Origin: DATHTK01 sp035463295
GTDB taxonomy: Bacteria > Actinomycetota > Rubrobacteria > Rubrobacterales > Rubrobacteraceae
Assembly: GCA_035463295.1 (NCBI GenBank)
Contig: DATHTK010000053.1
Coordinates: 1-32,112 of the forward strand
DNA length: 32,112 bases
Direction: 5' to 3'
Below the pieces are notes generated by a model that saw only the letters and a list, made by a program, of their open reading frames with translations, was not told the DNA's origin and ran no database searches. Position 1 is the first letter of the stretch. Each line of letters starts with the position of its first letter. The translations under genes and the position numbers were made by a program. Shown here piece after piece: positions 1 through 7,267 of this stretch.

Positions 1-153
1 GCCTTCCAGCGGCTGCACTCGGCGGACGAGTTCGAGGGGACCGGCATAGGGCTCGCCACGGTGGCCAGGATCGTGCACCGCCACGGCGGCAGGGTGTGGG
101 CCGAGGGAGAGGTCGGCGAGGGCGCCACCTTCTTCTTCACGTTGCGAGCGTGA
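1..153 (+). CDS. Sensor histidine kinase, C-terminal end (partial)
   Basis: Only the last 50 residues are in the window; the gene begins upstream. They carry the G2 region of a HATPase_c domain (EGTGIGLATVARIVHRHGG), followed by a stretch ending in GEGATFFFTL, the usual closing beta-strand of bacteriophytochrome/PAS-type histidine kinases. The protein would autophosphorylate on a histidine and pass the phosphate to a response regulator. The signal it senses cannot be judged because the sensor and HisKA domains are missing. Its TGA stop at 151-153 overlaps the probable GTG start (150) of the solute-binding protein gene, so the two are likely transcribed and translated together. Confidence 0.85.
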   Translation, partial: AFQRLHSADEFEGTGIGLATVARIVHRHGGRVWAEGEVGEGATFFFTLRA

Positions 154-1496
154 GCGTGGCTGCCGAAAGGGCGGGCCCGAAGCGGCGTCTCCTCAGCCGC
201 CGCCGCTTCCTCGGGTTGAGCGGAGCGGGGCTCGCGGGGGCGGCGCTCCTCGGCGCTCTGGGTGGCTGCGGCCCCGAGAAGGCCGCAGGACCGGTCAGAC
301 TCAACTTCTCCCACGGGGAGGACACCGGGGTTCTGAGGCAGCAGATCTCACGCTTCAACGAGCGAAACCGCGGCGAGATAGAGGTGGAGCTGCGCCTGGC
401 ACCGGCGGACTCTGGGCAGTATTTCGAGAAGCTCAAGACCGGATTCCAGTCCGGCGAGGCGAGCGTGGACGTCATAAGCGGCGACGTCATCTGGCCGGCC
501 GAGTTCGCGGCGAACGGCTGGATCTCCGACCTCTCCGACCACTTTGGCGCGCAGCTCCGCGTGCAGCACCTGCCCGCCACCGTCGAGTCGAACACCCACG
601 AAGGGAGCGTCTTCGGCGTCCCGTGGTTCACCGATGCCGGCATGCTCTACTACCGCCAGGACCTGCTCGAAGAGAGCGGCATAGGCGAGCCCCCGGCGAC
701 CTGGGAGGAGCTCGAGGAGATGGCCGACAAGGTCCGGCGGGACTCCGGAACGGAACACGGTTTCGTCTTCCAGGGTGCGGACTACGAGGGCGGGGTGGTA
801 AACGGGCTGGAGTTCATCTGGAACGCCGGCGGGGACGTTCTCGACCCGGACGACCTGAGCGAGGTGACGGTGGCCGAGCCGCAGGCCGTGGAGGGGCTCG
901 AAGCCAGACGGCGCCTGGTGAGCAACGGCGTCGCCCCCGGCGCCGTGCCCAGCTACAAGGAGTACGAGTCCTACGCTGTCTTCCTCTCCGGAGAGGCGGT
1001 CTTCATGCGCAACTGGCCCAACGTGTACGCGCGTGCGGCTGACCCCTCGCAATCCAGCGTGGAGCAGGAGCGTATCGGGGTCGCCGCGCTGCCGGTCTCG
1101 CGGGCGGGCGACCCGGCCTACAGCGGTCTCGGCGGGTGGAACCTCATGATCAACTCGGCGAGCGAAGCGAAGATGGAGGCCGCCTGGACATTTATCCGGT
1201 ACCTGAGCGCACCCGAGCAGCAGAAGGAGCGGGCGCTGGAGAACGGCTACCTACCGACGCTGAAGGCCTGCTACGAAGACCGCGACATCCTCGCGAAGGT
1301 CCCGGTTATAACGCGGGGTGGAGAGGCGATCCGCAACGTCCGCTCGCGTCCCGCCACACCCTTCTACCACGAGATGTCCCTGGCGATGGCCGAGCGCTTC
1401 CACTCCTCGCTCACGGGTACGGTCACCCCCGAGCAGGCCGCAGCCTCGCTCCAGAGAGACCTCGAGAGCATCCTACGGCAGGCCGAGACGTTCTAG
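150..1496 (+). CDS. ABC transporter extracellular solute-binding lipoprotein (sugar type)
   Basis: Family 1 extracellular solute-binding protein (SBP_bac_1, trehalose/maltose-like), about 448 residues. The start is taken as GTG 150, which overlaps the kinase stop as GTGA; GTG 156 is an alternative, and the longer frame from 96 would lie inside the kinase. The N-terminus has a twin-arginine motif (SRRRFLGLSG), a hydrophobic stretch and a lipobox-like LGGC, suggesting a Tat-exported lipoprotein held on the outer face of the membrane. Family features include WPAEFAANGW, YYRQDLLEESG, GFVFQGADYEGG and AVFMRNWP. No permease or ATPase gene for it lies nearby, so it must share a transporter encoded elsewhere or act as a sensory binding protein for the overlapping kinase. 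A paralogue is encoded at 11775-13142. The sugar bound is unknown. Confidence 0.88.
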   Translation: MSVAAERAGPKRRLLSRRRFLGLSGAGLAGAALLGALGGCGPEKAAGPVRLNFSHGEDTGVLRQQISRFNERNRGEIEVELRLAPADSGQYFEKLKTGFQSGEASVDVISGDVIWPAEFAANGWISDLSDHFGAQLRVQHLPATVESNTHEGSVFGVPWFTDAGMLYYRQDLLEESGIGEPPATWEELEEMADKVRRDSGTEHGFVFQGADYEGGVVNGLEFIWNAGGDVLDPDDLSEVTVAEPQAVEGLEARRRLVSNGVAPGAVPSYKEYESYAVFLSGEAVFMRNWPNVYARAADPSQSSVEQERIGVAALPVSRAGDPAYSGLGGWNLMINSASEAKMEAAWTFIRYLSAPEQQKERALENGYLPTLKACYEDRDILAKVPVITRGGEAIRNVRSRPATPFYHEMSLAMAERFHSSLTGTVTPEQAAASLQRDLESILRQAETF

Positions 1497-1673
1497 AGCG
1501 GTGTGCGAAATAACCGATGGGGTACGGGCGCTGTGCCCATGATAGTCCACGATGACCCGGGGCTTTACAGCCACGGTTCAAACACAAGACGAAGGTCGCC
1601 GGCGAGGTGTCACTAGAGGCGCAGAGAAGGCCACTTCCGAGACAGTGCATCGTCGGCAGGAGACCGGTTGGAC

Positions 1674-3005
1674 TTAGCGAGATGAATCCGGACCGTGGCC
1701 CAGTTCCGCCTCGATCTCGTCCACGAACTGGCGGGCGGTCCGACCGCTCCTGCCGGCGTGCCAGCGGTCCCAGAGGAGCGCCCTCTCGACGAGCTCCGCC
1801 TCCGGCATCTCTATGCCGCGCTCCCCGGCGAGCCCGGCGACTATCTCGATGTAGCGTCTCTGGTCCGGGGCGGGAAAGGTCACGCGCAGCCCGAAGCGGG
1901 CTGCCAGCGAGAGCTTCTCCTGCATGGTGTCGCGGGCGTGGACGTCGTCGGAGGCGGAGCCGGTCCCGTCCGGAGCCCGCTCGTCGCGCTCGGTGAAGCG
2001 CTCGCGGATGAGGTTGCGCCGGTTGGAGGTGGCGTAAAGGCGGACGTTCTCCGGCGGCTCCTCGACGCTACCCTCGAGCAGGGCCTTGAGCGACTTGTAC
2101 TCGACCTCGTGCTCCTCGAAGGAGAGGTCGTCCACGAAGAGCACGAAGCGCGGAGCGCGCCCACGCAAGACGCCCAGGACCTGCGGCAACGACCCGAGAT
2201 CCTCCTTCGAGAGCTCGACCAGCCTGAGCCCTTCTCCAGCGTATTCGTTGAGGATCGCCTTGACGGTCGAGGACTTGCCGGTGCCGGGCAGGCCGTAGAG
2301 GAGGGCGTGATGCGCCGGCAGACCGGCGAGAAACCGCTCTGTGTTCTCGATCAGGGGCTCCCGCTCGCGCTCGTAGCCGACGAGCCCGGAGAGCCGCACC
2401 GGGTCGGGATCTGGCACGGCCTGCAGGCCGCCGTCGTACCGGAATGCGCGGTAGCGGCCGAAGGGGCCAGCGCCATGGCGGGCGAAGTGCTCGGCGAGCA
2501 ACTCCGCGCATACCCCCCAGTCCCTCGCCGCCGCGAGCTTCCGCGCGAGCACCCGCCGCGGAGCGTCGCCGGCGGGCTCCGGACCCTGCCAGGGCACCCA
2601 GGAGCCGGCGAGACCCGGCACGACGTCTTCGACCACGCGGAGCACCGCCTCGGCGTCGAACTCGAAGAGCTCGCGTAGAACGCGCAGGTCGCGGCGGGCC
2701 TGCTCCAGAACTTCGGGACCGACCTCCCCCCGCTCGGCCCCCAGCGAAAAGGGGTTCTCGTCGTCCAGAAGGCGGCCGAGTAGATAAGATCGCCAGGCGT
2801 CGGGCAGCAGCCGGTCCGGCTCGCGGACCAGCTCCTCCCACAACCGCCCGTAGCCCTCGGCGACCGCCGCCAGGTCGGGCCGGTCTCTCGCCAGTAGGTC
2901 CAGCAATGCCAGAAAATCTCTCGCTGCGGAAGTCTCGAGCACCCCGCGCAACACGGCCAGCCCGCGCGCCCGCAACGAGACCCGATCTATCTTCTCGCGC
3001 TCCAC
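1674..3005 (-). CDS. DUF815-family AAA-type ATPase
   Basis: A 443-residue P-loop ATPase of the DUF815 family. A family-specific N-terminal region (about 1-200) is followed by the ATPase core. Walker A is GLPGTGKSS at about 238-246, and Walker B is FVLFVDDLSFEE at about 287-298. A sensor-like ATSNRRNLIRERF segment and a C-terminal lid containing FPAPDQRRYIEIV follow. The family is common in bacteria but its substrate is not established; the fold suggests remodelling of a protein or nucleic-acid partner. The start is GTG 3005, giving MEREKIDRVS. It stands alone: the solute-binding gene upstream of its end converges on it, and the ABC operon behind it ends 35 bp away on the same strand, so weak read-through from that operon is possible. 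Confidence 0.87.
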   Translation of the reverse strand: MEREKIDRVSLRARGLAVLRGVLETSAARDFLALLDLLARDRPDLAAVAEGYGRLWEELVREPDRLLPDAWRSYLLGRLLDDENPFSLGAERGEVGPEVLEQARRDLRVLRELFEFDAEAVLRVVEDVVPGLAGSWVPWQGPEPAGDAPRRVLARKLAAARDWGVCAELLAEHFARHGAGPFGRYRAFRYDGGLQAVPDPDPVRLSGLVGYEREREPLIENTERFLAGLPAHHALLYGLPGTGKSSTVKAILNEYAGEGLRLVELSKEDLGSLPQVLGVLRGRAPRFVLFVDDLSFEEHEVEYKSLKALLEGSVEEPPENVRLYATSNRRNLIRERFTERDERAPDGTGSASDDVHARDTMQEKLSLAARFGLRVTFPAPDQRRYIEIVAGLAGERGIEMPEAELVERALLWDRWHAGRSGRTARQFVDEIEAELGHGPDSSR

Positions 3006-3040
3006 TCTAGGTCGGCACTTTATCAGAGCTGGTCAACGCG

Positions 3041-3892
3041 CTATGTATAGATATCGCGCCTACGGAAGACAAGGACGGCGAGAACGACGAAGAGGAGGGC
3101 AACGAGCGTTACGCCGCCGAAGTTCGGCCAGTCTATGCCGTCCTCTATGGCCGATCCGTAGTAGTTGAAGACCGACGCTGGCCGTAGGTCTTCGAGGCTC
3201 TCTGACGCCCGACCGATCGTGTCCATGAGGTACATCGCGAAGAGCAGGAAGGCGGGGATAGCGACGGCGAGCGCCCGGCGGTGGAAGACGGCCGAGCACA
3301 GCATCGCGAGCCCCCCGAAGAACAAGCAGATCGGCCACAGGTTCAGAACCGCCGCCACCGTGCTCCCCAGGGAGAGGGCCACGTCCATGAGCAGCGCCGT
3401 GCCCCAGGTCATGAGCCCCGTGATGACGAGGATACCCAGGAGCGAGAGCGCCGTCGCGGTGTAGTGCCCGACCACGAGCTGCCAGCGCGGCAGGGGGTTG
3501 CCGAGCAGAACGTCTATGGTCCCCCGCTCCTCGGCACCGGCGATCGCGCCCGCCGAGGCCAGGATCGTGAAGAACGCGAGCGCCAGCGGCGCTAGTAGAA
3601 AGACCTGCGAGTTCATGTAGTTCCGGACGTCGGCGAGGTTCTGGATCCCGAAGGCGTCCAGCAGCTCTTGCGGATAAGCCTCGAGGAGCTGGTTCATCTG
3701 CTCCGCGTCCGCGCTGAAGGTCGTGAACGAGGCGACCATCACGGCGCTGTAGAGCCCAAGGGCGAGACCCCAGATGATCGCGCCGCGCCGCTGCAGCCTC
3801 AGGGTGTGCAGAACGAGGGCGAGGAACGCTCCGCCCGGGGCCGGACCCTTCGCGGCGTGCCGCCCCACCCCACTCCGCCGCGCAGCTCTCAT
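3041..3892 (-). CDS. ABC-2 type exporter, permease subunit
   Basis: A 283-residue integral membrane protein with about six hydrophobic segments, typical of ABC-2 permeases (ABC2_membrane_3-like). The first membrane segment (GAIIWGLALGLYSAVMV) is followed by a long extracytoplasmic loop containing a FGIQNLADVRNYMNSQ stretch, then EERGTIDVLLGNPLPRW, the coupling-helix region that contacts the ATPase. It should form the channel of a multidrug or lipid-type exporter with the ATPase encoded just upstream. The ATG at 3892 overlaps the ATPase stop as ATGA, showing translational coupling. The transported substrate cannot be inferred. Confidence 0.87.
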   Translation of the reverse strand: MRAARRSGVGRHAAKGPAPGGAFLALVLHTLRLQRRGAIIWGLALGLYSAVMVASFTTFSADAEQMNQLLEAYPQELLDAFGIQNLADVRNYMNSQVFLLAPLALAFFTILASAGAIAGAEERGTIDVLLGNPLPRWQLVVGHYTATALSLLGILVITGLMTWGTALLMDVALSLGSTVAAVLNLWPICLFFGGLAMLCSAVFHRRALAVAIPAFLLFAMYLMDTIGRASESLEDLRPASVFNYYGSAIEDGIDWPNFGGVTLVALLFVVLAVLVFRRRDIYT

Positions 3893-4797
3893 TCTTCACC
3901 CCCGTTTTCACTCTCTCCGTAGAAGGTGAGGAAGATCTCCTCCAGGCTCGGCCGCTCGTACTCCATATTGAGAAGGCGGTTACGCGCCGCGAGCTTGACT
4001 ACCTCATCGAGGTTGTCGTGGAGCGTGAAGTAGAGGCTCTTCTCTTCGGCCTTGAGATCCCTCACCCCCGGGAGCACCGCGAAGGGCTTGGGGTCCACCG
4101 CCGCGTCGAAGTCCAGCCTGACGTGGCGGAAGGCCTTGTTCACGAGCTCGTGCGTCGGTTCGACCGCCGCGAGACGCCCGTTGCGGATGATCCCGACCCG
4201 GTCGGAGATTCGCTCGACCTCACTGAGGACGTGAGAGGAGAAGAAGACGGTGGTTCCCTCGCCCCTGACCTCCCCGACGATCTCCAGGAACTCCTCCTGC
4301 ACCAGCGGGTCGAGGCCGGCGGTCGGCTCGTCCAGAACGAGGAGCGGCGGCCTGTGGAACATCGCCTGTATGAGCCCGATCTTCTGCTTGTTCCCCCGCG
4401 AGAGCCGCCGCATCGGGCGCCTAAGATCCGCCCCGAGCCTCTCCGAGAGCTCGTATGCATACCCTAGGTCTCTCACCCCCCGCAGCCTGGCGAAGAAGCG
4501 CAACAGCTCCTCGCCGGTCATCTTGTCCTCGAGCGCGAACTCCCCCGGCAGATTGCCTACCCACTTGCGGATGTCCACGCTTCGCCTCCGGATGTCCATC
4601 CCGAAGACCCACGCCCGGCCGCCAGAGGGACGCAAGAACCCGAGGAGCGTCCTTATGGTCGTCGTCTTGCCGGCCCCGTTCGGACCGAGAAAACCGAACA
4701 CCTCGCCCTCCTCGACGGTCAGGTCGACTCTCTCTATCCCACGGCTTCGGCGCCCGTAGGTCTTGGTGAGCCTCTCGGTGTCTATCGCCGCGCTCAT
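3889..4797 (-). CDS. ABC exporter, ATP-binding subunit
   Basis: ATP-binding subunit of about 302 residues for the adjacent ABC-2 permease (drug-resistance/CcmA-like family). Visible motifs are Walker A GPNGAGKTT, signature LSRGNKQKIGL, Walker B LLVLDEPTAGLDP, and the H-loop FFSSHVLSEVERI. A C-terminal domain of about 80 residues after the nucleotide-binding domain is normal for this family. ATG 4797 is preferred to an upstream in-frame start at 4824 because it overlaps the regulator stop (ATGA, 4794-4797), as the next junction also does. It powers export of an unknown compound through the permease. Confidence 0.93.
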   Translation of the reverse strand: MSAAIDTERLTKTYGRRSRGIERVDLTVEEGEVFGFLGPNGAGKTTTIRTLLGFLRPSGGRAWVFGMDIRRRSVDIRKWVGNLPGEFALEDKMTGEELLRFFARLRGVRDLGYAYELSERLGADLRRPMRRLSRGNKQKIGLIQAMFHRPPLLVLDEPTAGLDPLVQEEFLEIVGEVRGEGTTVFFSSHVLSEVERISDRVGIIRNGRLAAVEPTHELVNKAFRHVRLDFDAAVDPKPFAVLPGVRDLKAEEKSLYFTLHDNLDEVVKLAARNRLLNMEYERPSLEEIFLTFYGESENGGEE

Positions 4798-5066
4798 CGC
4801 CCGCCTTTCGCCTTCTTCTCCCACCGCGCGAGGGCGGCGGGCAGCTCGCTATCCCAGAAGGCGTAGGAGCTGCGCATCTCCTCGAGGCCGCGCCGCTCGC
4901 CCGGCTTCGTCATCCGCTCGACGAGGCCCATCTGCACCAGGCTTCGCGTCGCCGAGCTGATCGAACCCCGACTCGCCCGCAGCGTCCGGGCCGTCCCGTA
5001 CTCCCCGAGCAGCAGCCCGAAGTCCTCCACGTACCTCTCTCGCGCCGTCACACCGCCGACAGCCAT
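4794..5066 (-). CDS. Shortened GbsR/MarR-family transcriptional regulator
   Basis: A 90-residue protein whose pieces match the GbsR/MarR family often found in front of ABC-2 exporters: RYVEDFGLLLGEYG, then RASRGSISSATRSLVQMGLVE, then GLEEMRSSYAFWDSELP. In family members these blocks are separated by further sequence. Here the first helices of the winged helix (expected between GTART and LRASRG) and the wing plus start of the dimerisation helices (expected after PGERR) are missing, with the frame kept. ATG 5066 is chosen for its GGAGG at 9 bp spacing; a GTG at 5096 is possible. It is coupled to the ATPase gene by an ATGA overlap. The recognition-helix segment remains, but DNA binding may be lost. 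The comparison to family length is from memory, not an alignment. Confidence 0.7.
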   Translation of the reverse strand: MAVGGVTARERYVEDFGLLLGEYGTARTLRASRGSISSATRSLVQMGLVERMTKPGERRGLEEMRSSYAFWDSELPAALARWEKKAKGGR

Positions 5067-5130
5067 AATCGCGATCCTCCGGACGACTAGGCTCACCTCG
5101 ACAACCAGACTTCACTGCCAGGAGTGTGCC

Positions 5131-5165
5131 AGATACATCCAGGGTTTTCGATACATTCTGAAAAA
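5131..5165 (-). promoter_or_regulatory. Possible operator upstream of the exporter operon
   Basis: An AT-richer patch about 70-100 bp upstream of the regulator start contains two copies of GATACAT (5132-5138 and 5150-5156) with an 18-bp period. It also contains an inverted pair TTTTC (5145-5149) and GAAAA (5160-5164). Spacing close to two helical turns is what a dimeric regulator could bind. No convincing -35/-10 pair was identified, so this is a candidate only. Confidence 0.3.
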
Positions 5166-5299
5166 CTCGAATGTTGCCTCTACCGTACTTCGTCCTCCCC
5201 ATCCGGGCGAGGTGGAGCCCGCCCCGCTTTGCTCGCCGTGAAGCAGCCTACGCGGAGGGCAGGTTCGGGGGCATCCCTCAAATGGACTATCTTTGGTGA

Positions 5300-5324
5300 G
5301 GCGGCGGGAGCTCTAACCGCCGCC
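5300..5324 (-). terminator. Hairpin at the end of the HTH/coiled-coil gene
   Basis: Arms GGCGGCGG (5300-5307) and CCGCCGCC (5317-5324) form a perfect 8-bp GC stem with a 9-nt loop spanning the TAG stop at 5313. No T-run follows, so termination would be of the GC-hairpin type. Confidence 0.45.
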
Positions 5325-5936
5325 GAAGAGGCGGGACCAGAAGCCCCGGCTCTTCAAGGCTTGAAGCTCGGCCTCGAGGCGGGTCCGGTCTTCGGCGAGG
5401 GCGGACTTCTCCTCGACGAGTTCGAGGTGTTCGGCGATCAAGCGCTCGCGATCGGCCTCGAGCTTCGTCTTCTCTTCCTCGAGGGTGGAGATCGTCTTCT
5501 CCTGCAGCTCGCGCTGGAACTCGACTAGGTTGAGGCGCTCTATCTCGGACCAGAGGCGGTCTATCTCCATCCGGGCGGCATCGCGCTCCTGGCGGATGTC
5601 CTCCATCTGGCGGCTGCGTTCTTCGAGGCGGGTCTTGTAGTCCTGACCCTGCTGCAACAGGCGCTCGTAGCGCTCGAACGGGACGGCCGGGAGGCGTGAG
5701 GAGCCGGAAGGCTCGTCTCCCATCACCTCGCCCTCGAAGATCTCCTCCTCCGCGGCCTCGGCCTCGAGCTCGCGCGAGAGCGCCGTGACCGCCGAGAGAG
5801 CGAAGGTATAGGCACCCTCCTCGTCGCGCTCGGCGCCGAGGCGTCCCTCCTCCACGAAGCGCCGGACCGTCTCCGCCGGGACCTCGAGCAGGGCCGCGGC
5901 CCCGTTGATCCCCACGCGCTCCTCTCCCCTGTCCAT
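5313..5936 (-). CDS. MerR-like HTH protein with long coiled coil (RacA-like layout)
   Basis: A 207-residue protein not assignable to a named family. Residues 8-45 (VGINGAAALLEVPAETVRRFVEEGRLG) look like a MerR/excisionase-type helix-turn-helix. Residues about 85-195 are a continuous charged heptad-like coiled coil rich in E, R, L and K. The protein ends in GFWSRLFGGG, a short aromatic/hydrophobic tail resembling amphipathic membrane- or partner-binding tips. HTH plus coiled coil plus sticky tail recalls RacA or KfrA-like DNA-segregation and anchoring proteins, but this is a resemblance of layout only. ATG 5936 is the start; no strong ribosome site is visible. The gene is monocistronic. Confidence 0.7.
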   Translation of the reverse strand: MDRGEERVGINGAAALLEVPAETVRRFVEEGRLGAERDEEGAYTFALSAVTALSRELEAEAAEEEIFEGEVMGDEPSGSSRLPAVPFERYERLLQQGQDYKTRLEERSRQMEDIRQERDAARMEIDRLWSEIERLNLVEFQRELQEKTISTLEEEKTKLEADRERLIAEHLELVEEKSALAEDRTRLEAELQALKSRGFWSRLFGGG

Positions 5937-6082
5937 GATCGGAATATTAGCTTGTCGGGCGCCGGCTTGTCAGCCTGTAGCCGGCCAGCATTTCAGCAAA
6001 GAGCCCACAAGTCGTTGCGCACCTGGCGAGGGAGGGGGCGTAGAGGGCGGCTGAAGAGCTGACTACTTGGCCTGCTCCTCAA

Positions 6083-6098
6083 AAGGCGATCAGGCCTT
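6083..6098 (-). terminator. Weak terminator of the Rieske gene
   Basis: On the minus strand a 5-bp stem (AAGGC/GCCTT, 6-nt loop) spans the stop codon and ends in TTTT. It is short, so low confidence. Confidence 0.3.
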
Positions 6099-6560
6099 GT
6101 ACACCTCCCCGCCGCGGACCTCGACGGGTATCTCGGGCAGGGGACGCTGGGCCGGACCGCTCACGACCTCGGCGCCGTTGGCCGGGTCGAAGATCGAGCC
6201 GTGGCACGGGCAGGCGAGCTGACCACCTCTGTAATCGACCGTGCATTGCTGGTGGGTGCAGACCGCCGAGTAAGCGACGAAGCCGCCGTTCTCCAGGTGC
6301 ACGAGGACTGCGGGGTTCCCGGCGTCCTTGAACTTTGCAGCCGATCCGGCCTCTACCTCGGAGGCGGAGGCTATCGGGTGCTCGCCGGAGGCAGCCGCCT
6401 CGGTACTCCTGCCGCCGGAGCCGTTACCGTCACTGCCGCCTCCGGCCCGGTCCCCGCCGGAGTCGTCACCGCCGCCGCACGCGACGAGCACCGAGGCGCC
6501 CGCGGCGCCGAGAGCGGCGCCAAGCCGGATGAATCTTCCGCGCGAAACCCTCTCCTCCAC
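6090..6560 (-). CDS. Rieske [2Fe-2S] lipoprotein
   Basis: About 156 residues from GTG 6560, which has AAGGGAG 5 bp upstream; the longer frame to 6650 has an implausible Cys-rich leader. The N-terminus (SRGRFIRLG, then a hydrophobic stretch ending VLVAC) suggests an exported lipoprotein anchored at Cys28. A Gly/Ser/Asp-rich linker follows. The Rieske domain carries CTHQQC (about 101-106) and CPCHGSIFD (about 117-125). C101, H103, C117 and H120 would bind the cluster, while C106 and C119 provide the disulfide seen in high-potential bc1-type Rieske proteins. It is an isolated electron carrier with no cytochrome b or oxygenase subunit nearby. The partner is unknown; the divergent DoxX gene shares its promoter region. 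Confidence 0.9.
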   Translation of the reverse strand: MEERVSRGRFIRLGAALGAAGASVLVACGGGDDSGGDRAGGGSDGNGSGGRSTEAAASGEHPIASASEVEAGSAAKFKDAGNPAVLVHLENGGFVAYSAVCTHQQCTVDYRGGQLACPCHGSIFDPANGAEVVSGPAQRPLPEIPVEVRGGEVYKA

Positions 6561-6642
6561 GAACGCTCCCTTCGTCGCTGGTGAGCCGGGAATTGTCACA
6601 CAGCTACATACGCAAGCGTCGCGGTTTCGGTTTACCGATCCC

Positions 6643-6671
6643 TTCGCCAAGGCGCCGCGTATACGTAGAAT
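6643..6671 (+). promoter_or_regulatory. Candidate promoter of the DoxX gene
   Basis: TTCGCC (6643-6648), 17-bp spacer, TAGAAT (6666-6671). The -10 is good and the -35 poor. A start point near 6679 would leave a leader of about 26 nt before GTG 6705. Confidence 0.4.
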
Positions 6672-6704
6672 ACAGCCCCTAGAGCGAGCGAGAGGAGCCC
6701 CCTG

Positions 6705-7196
6705 GTGAACGGCATGGTCATGGTACGTGTGCTCATCGGGGCCGTCTGGCTCAACGGTGGCCTGGAGAAGCTCCTGAACCCGGAGTTCCCGCGGCAGTTC
6801 GCCGCGAGCCTCGAGGCCGGGGGCTTCGTCGCTCAGGCGCCACCGTTCTTTCGCGGCTTCATGCAGAGCACGGTCGTCCCGAACGCCGAGCTCTTCGCGC
6901 AGCTCATGCGCGCCGGGGAGATCACGCTGGGTATAGCCCTGATCCTGGGCCTCCTCACGAACCCCGCCGCCATCGGGAGCGCCCTCTTGAGCCTCACCAT
7001 TATGCTCTCCCAGGGCGGAGCGAGGCTCGGCGGGGGCCTGGGACCCCCGGAGTTCCTCACCGTAAACGTGCTGCTCGCCCTCCTCTCTCTGGTAGTGCTG
7101 TTCAGCCCGGCCGCGAAGGAGGTATCGGTGGACGCGCGCCTCGCCCGCAGGAGCCCGGGACTCTCCCCGCTGCTGCTCAACCGCCGGCGGCGGTGA
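6705..7196 (+). CDS. DoxX-family membrane protein
   Basis: A 163-residue protein with about four transmembrane segments and the DoxX signature: RVLIGAVWLNGGLEKLLNP near the N-terminus, then AGEITLGIALILGLLTNPAAIGS cut by short loops, and a final hydrophobic helix before a basic tail (LLLNRRRR). DoxX/DoxD relatives act in quinone-linked thiol or sulfur oxidation, but most bacterial members have no proven function. GTG 6705 is preceded by GAGAGGAG; ATG codons at 6714 and 6720 are alternatives. It is transcribed divergently from the Rieske gene, which also suggests an electron-transfer setting, though that link is inference. Confidence 0.83.
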   Translation: MNGMVMVRVLIGAVWLNGGLEKLLNPEFPRQFAASLEAGGFVAQAPPFFRGFMQSTVVPNAELFAQLMRAGEITLGIALILGLLTNPAAIGSALLSLTIMLSQGGARLGGGLGPPEFLTVNVLLALLSLVVLFSPAAKEVSVDARLARRSPGLSPLLLNRRRR

Positions 7197-7267
7197 AGAG
7201 CTTTTCAGCCCGCCGCTCAGGTCTTGTGGGCCTCGCCCCTCGGCGTTTCAGCAGTCAGGGGCGGAGG

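Noticed and set aside
1573..1592. GGTTCAAA resembling a tRNA T-loop
   Set aside because: The flanking bases do not form a T-stem, and no acceptor, D or anticodon arm can be folded around it.
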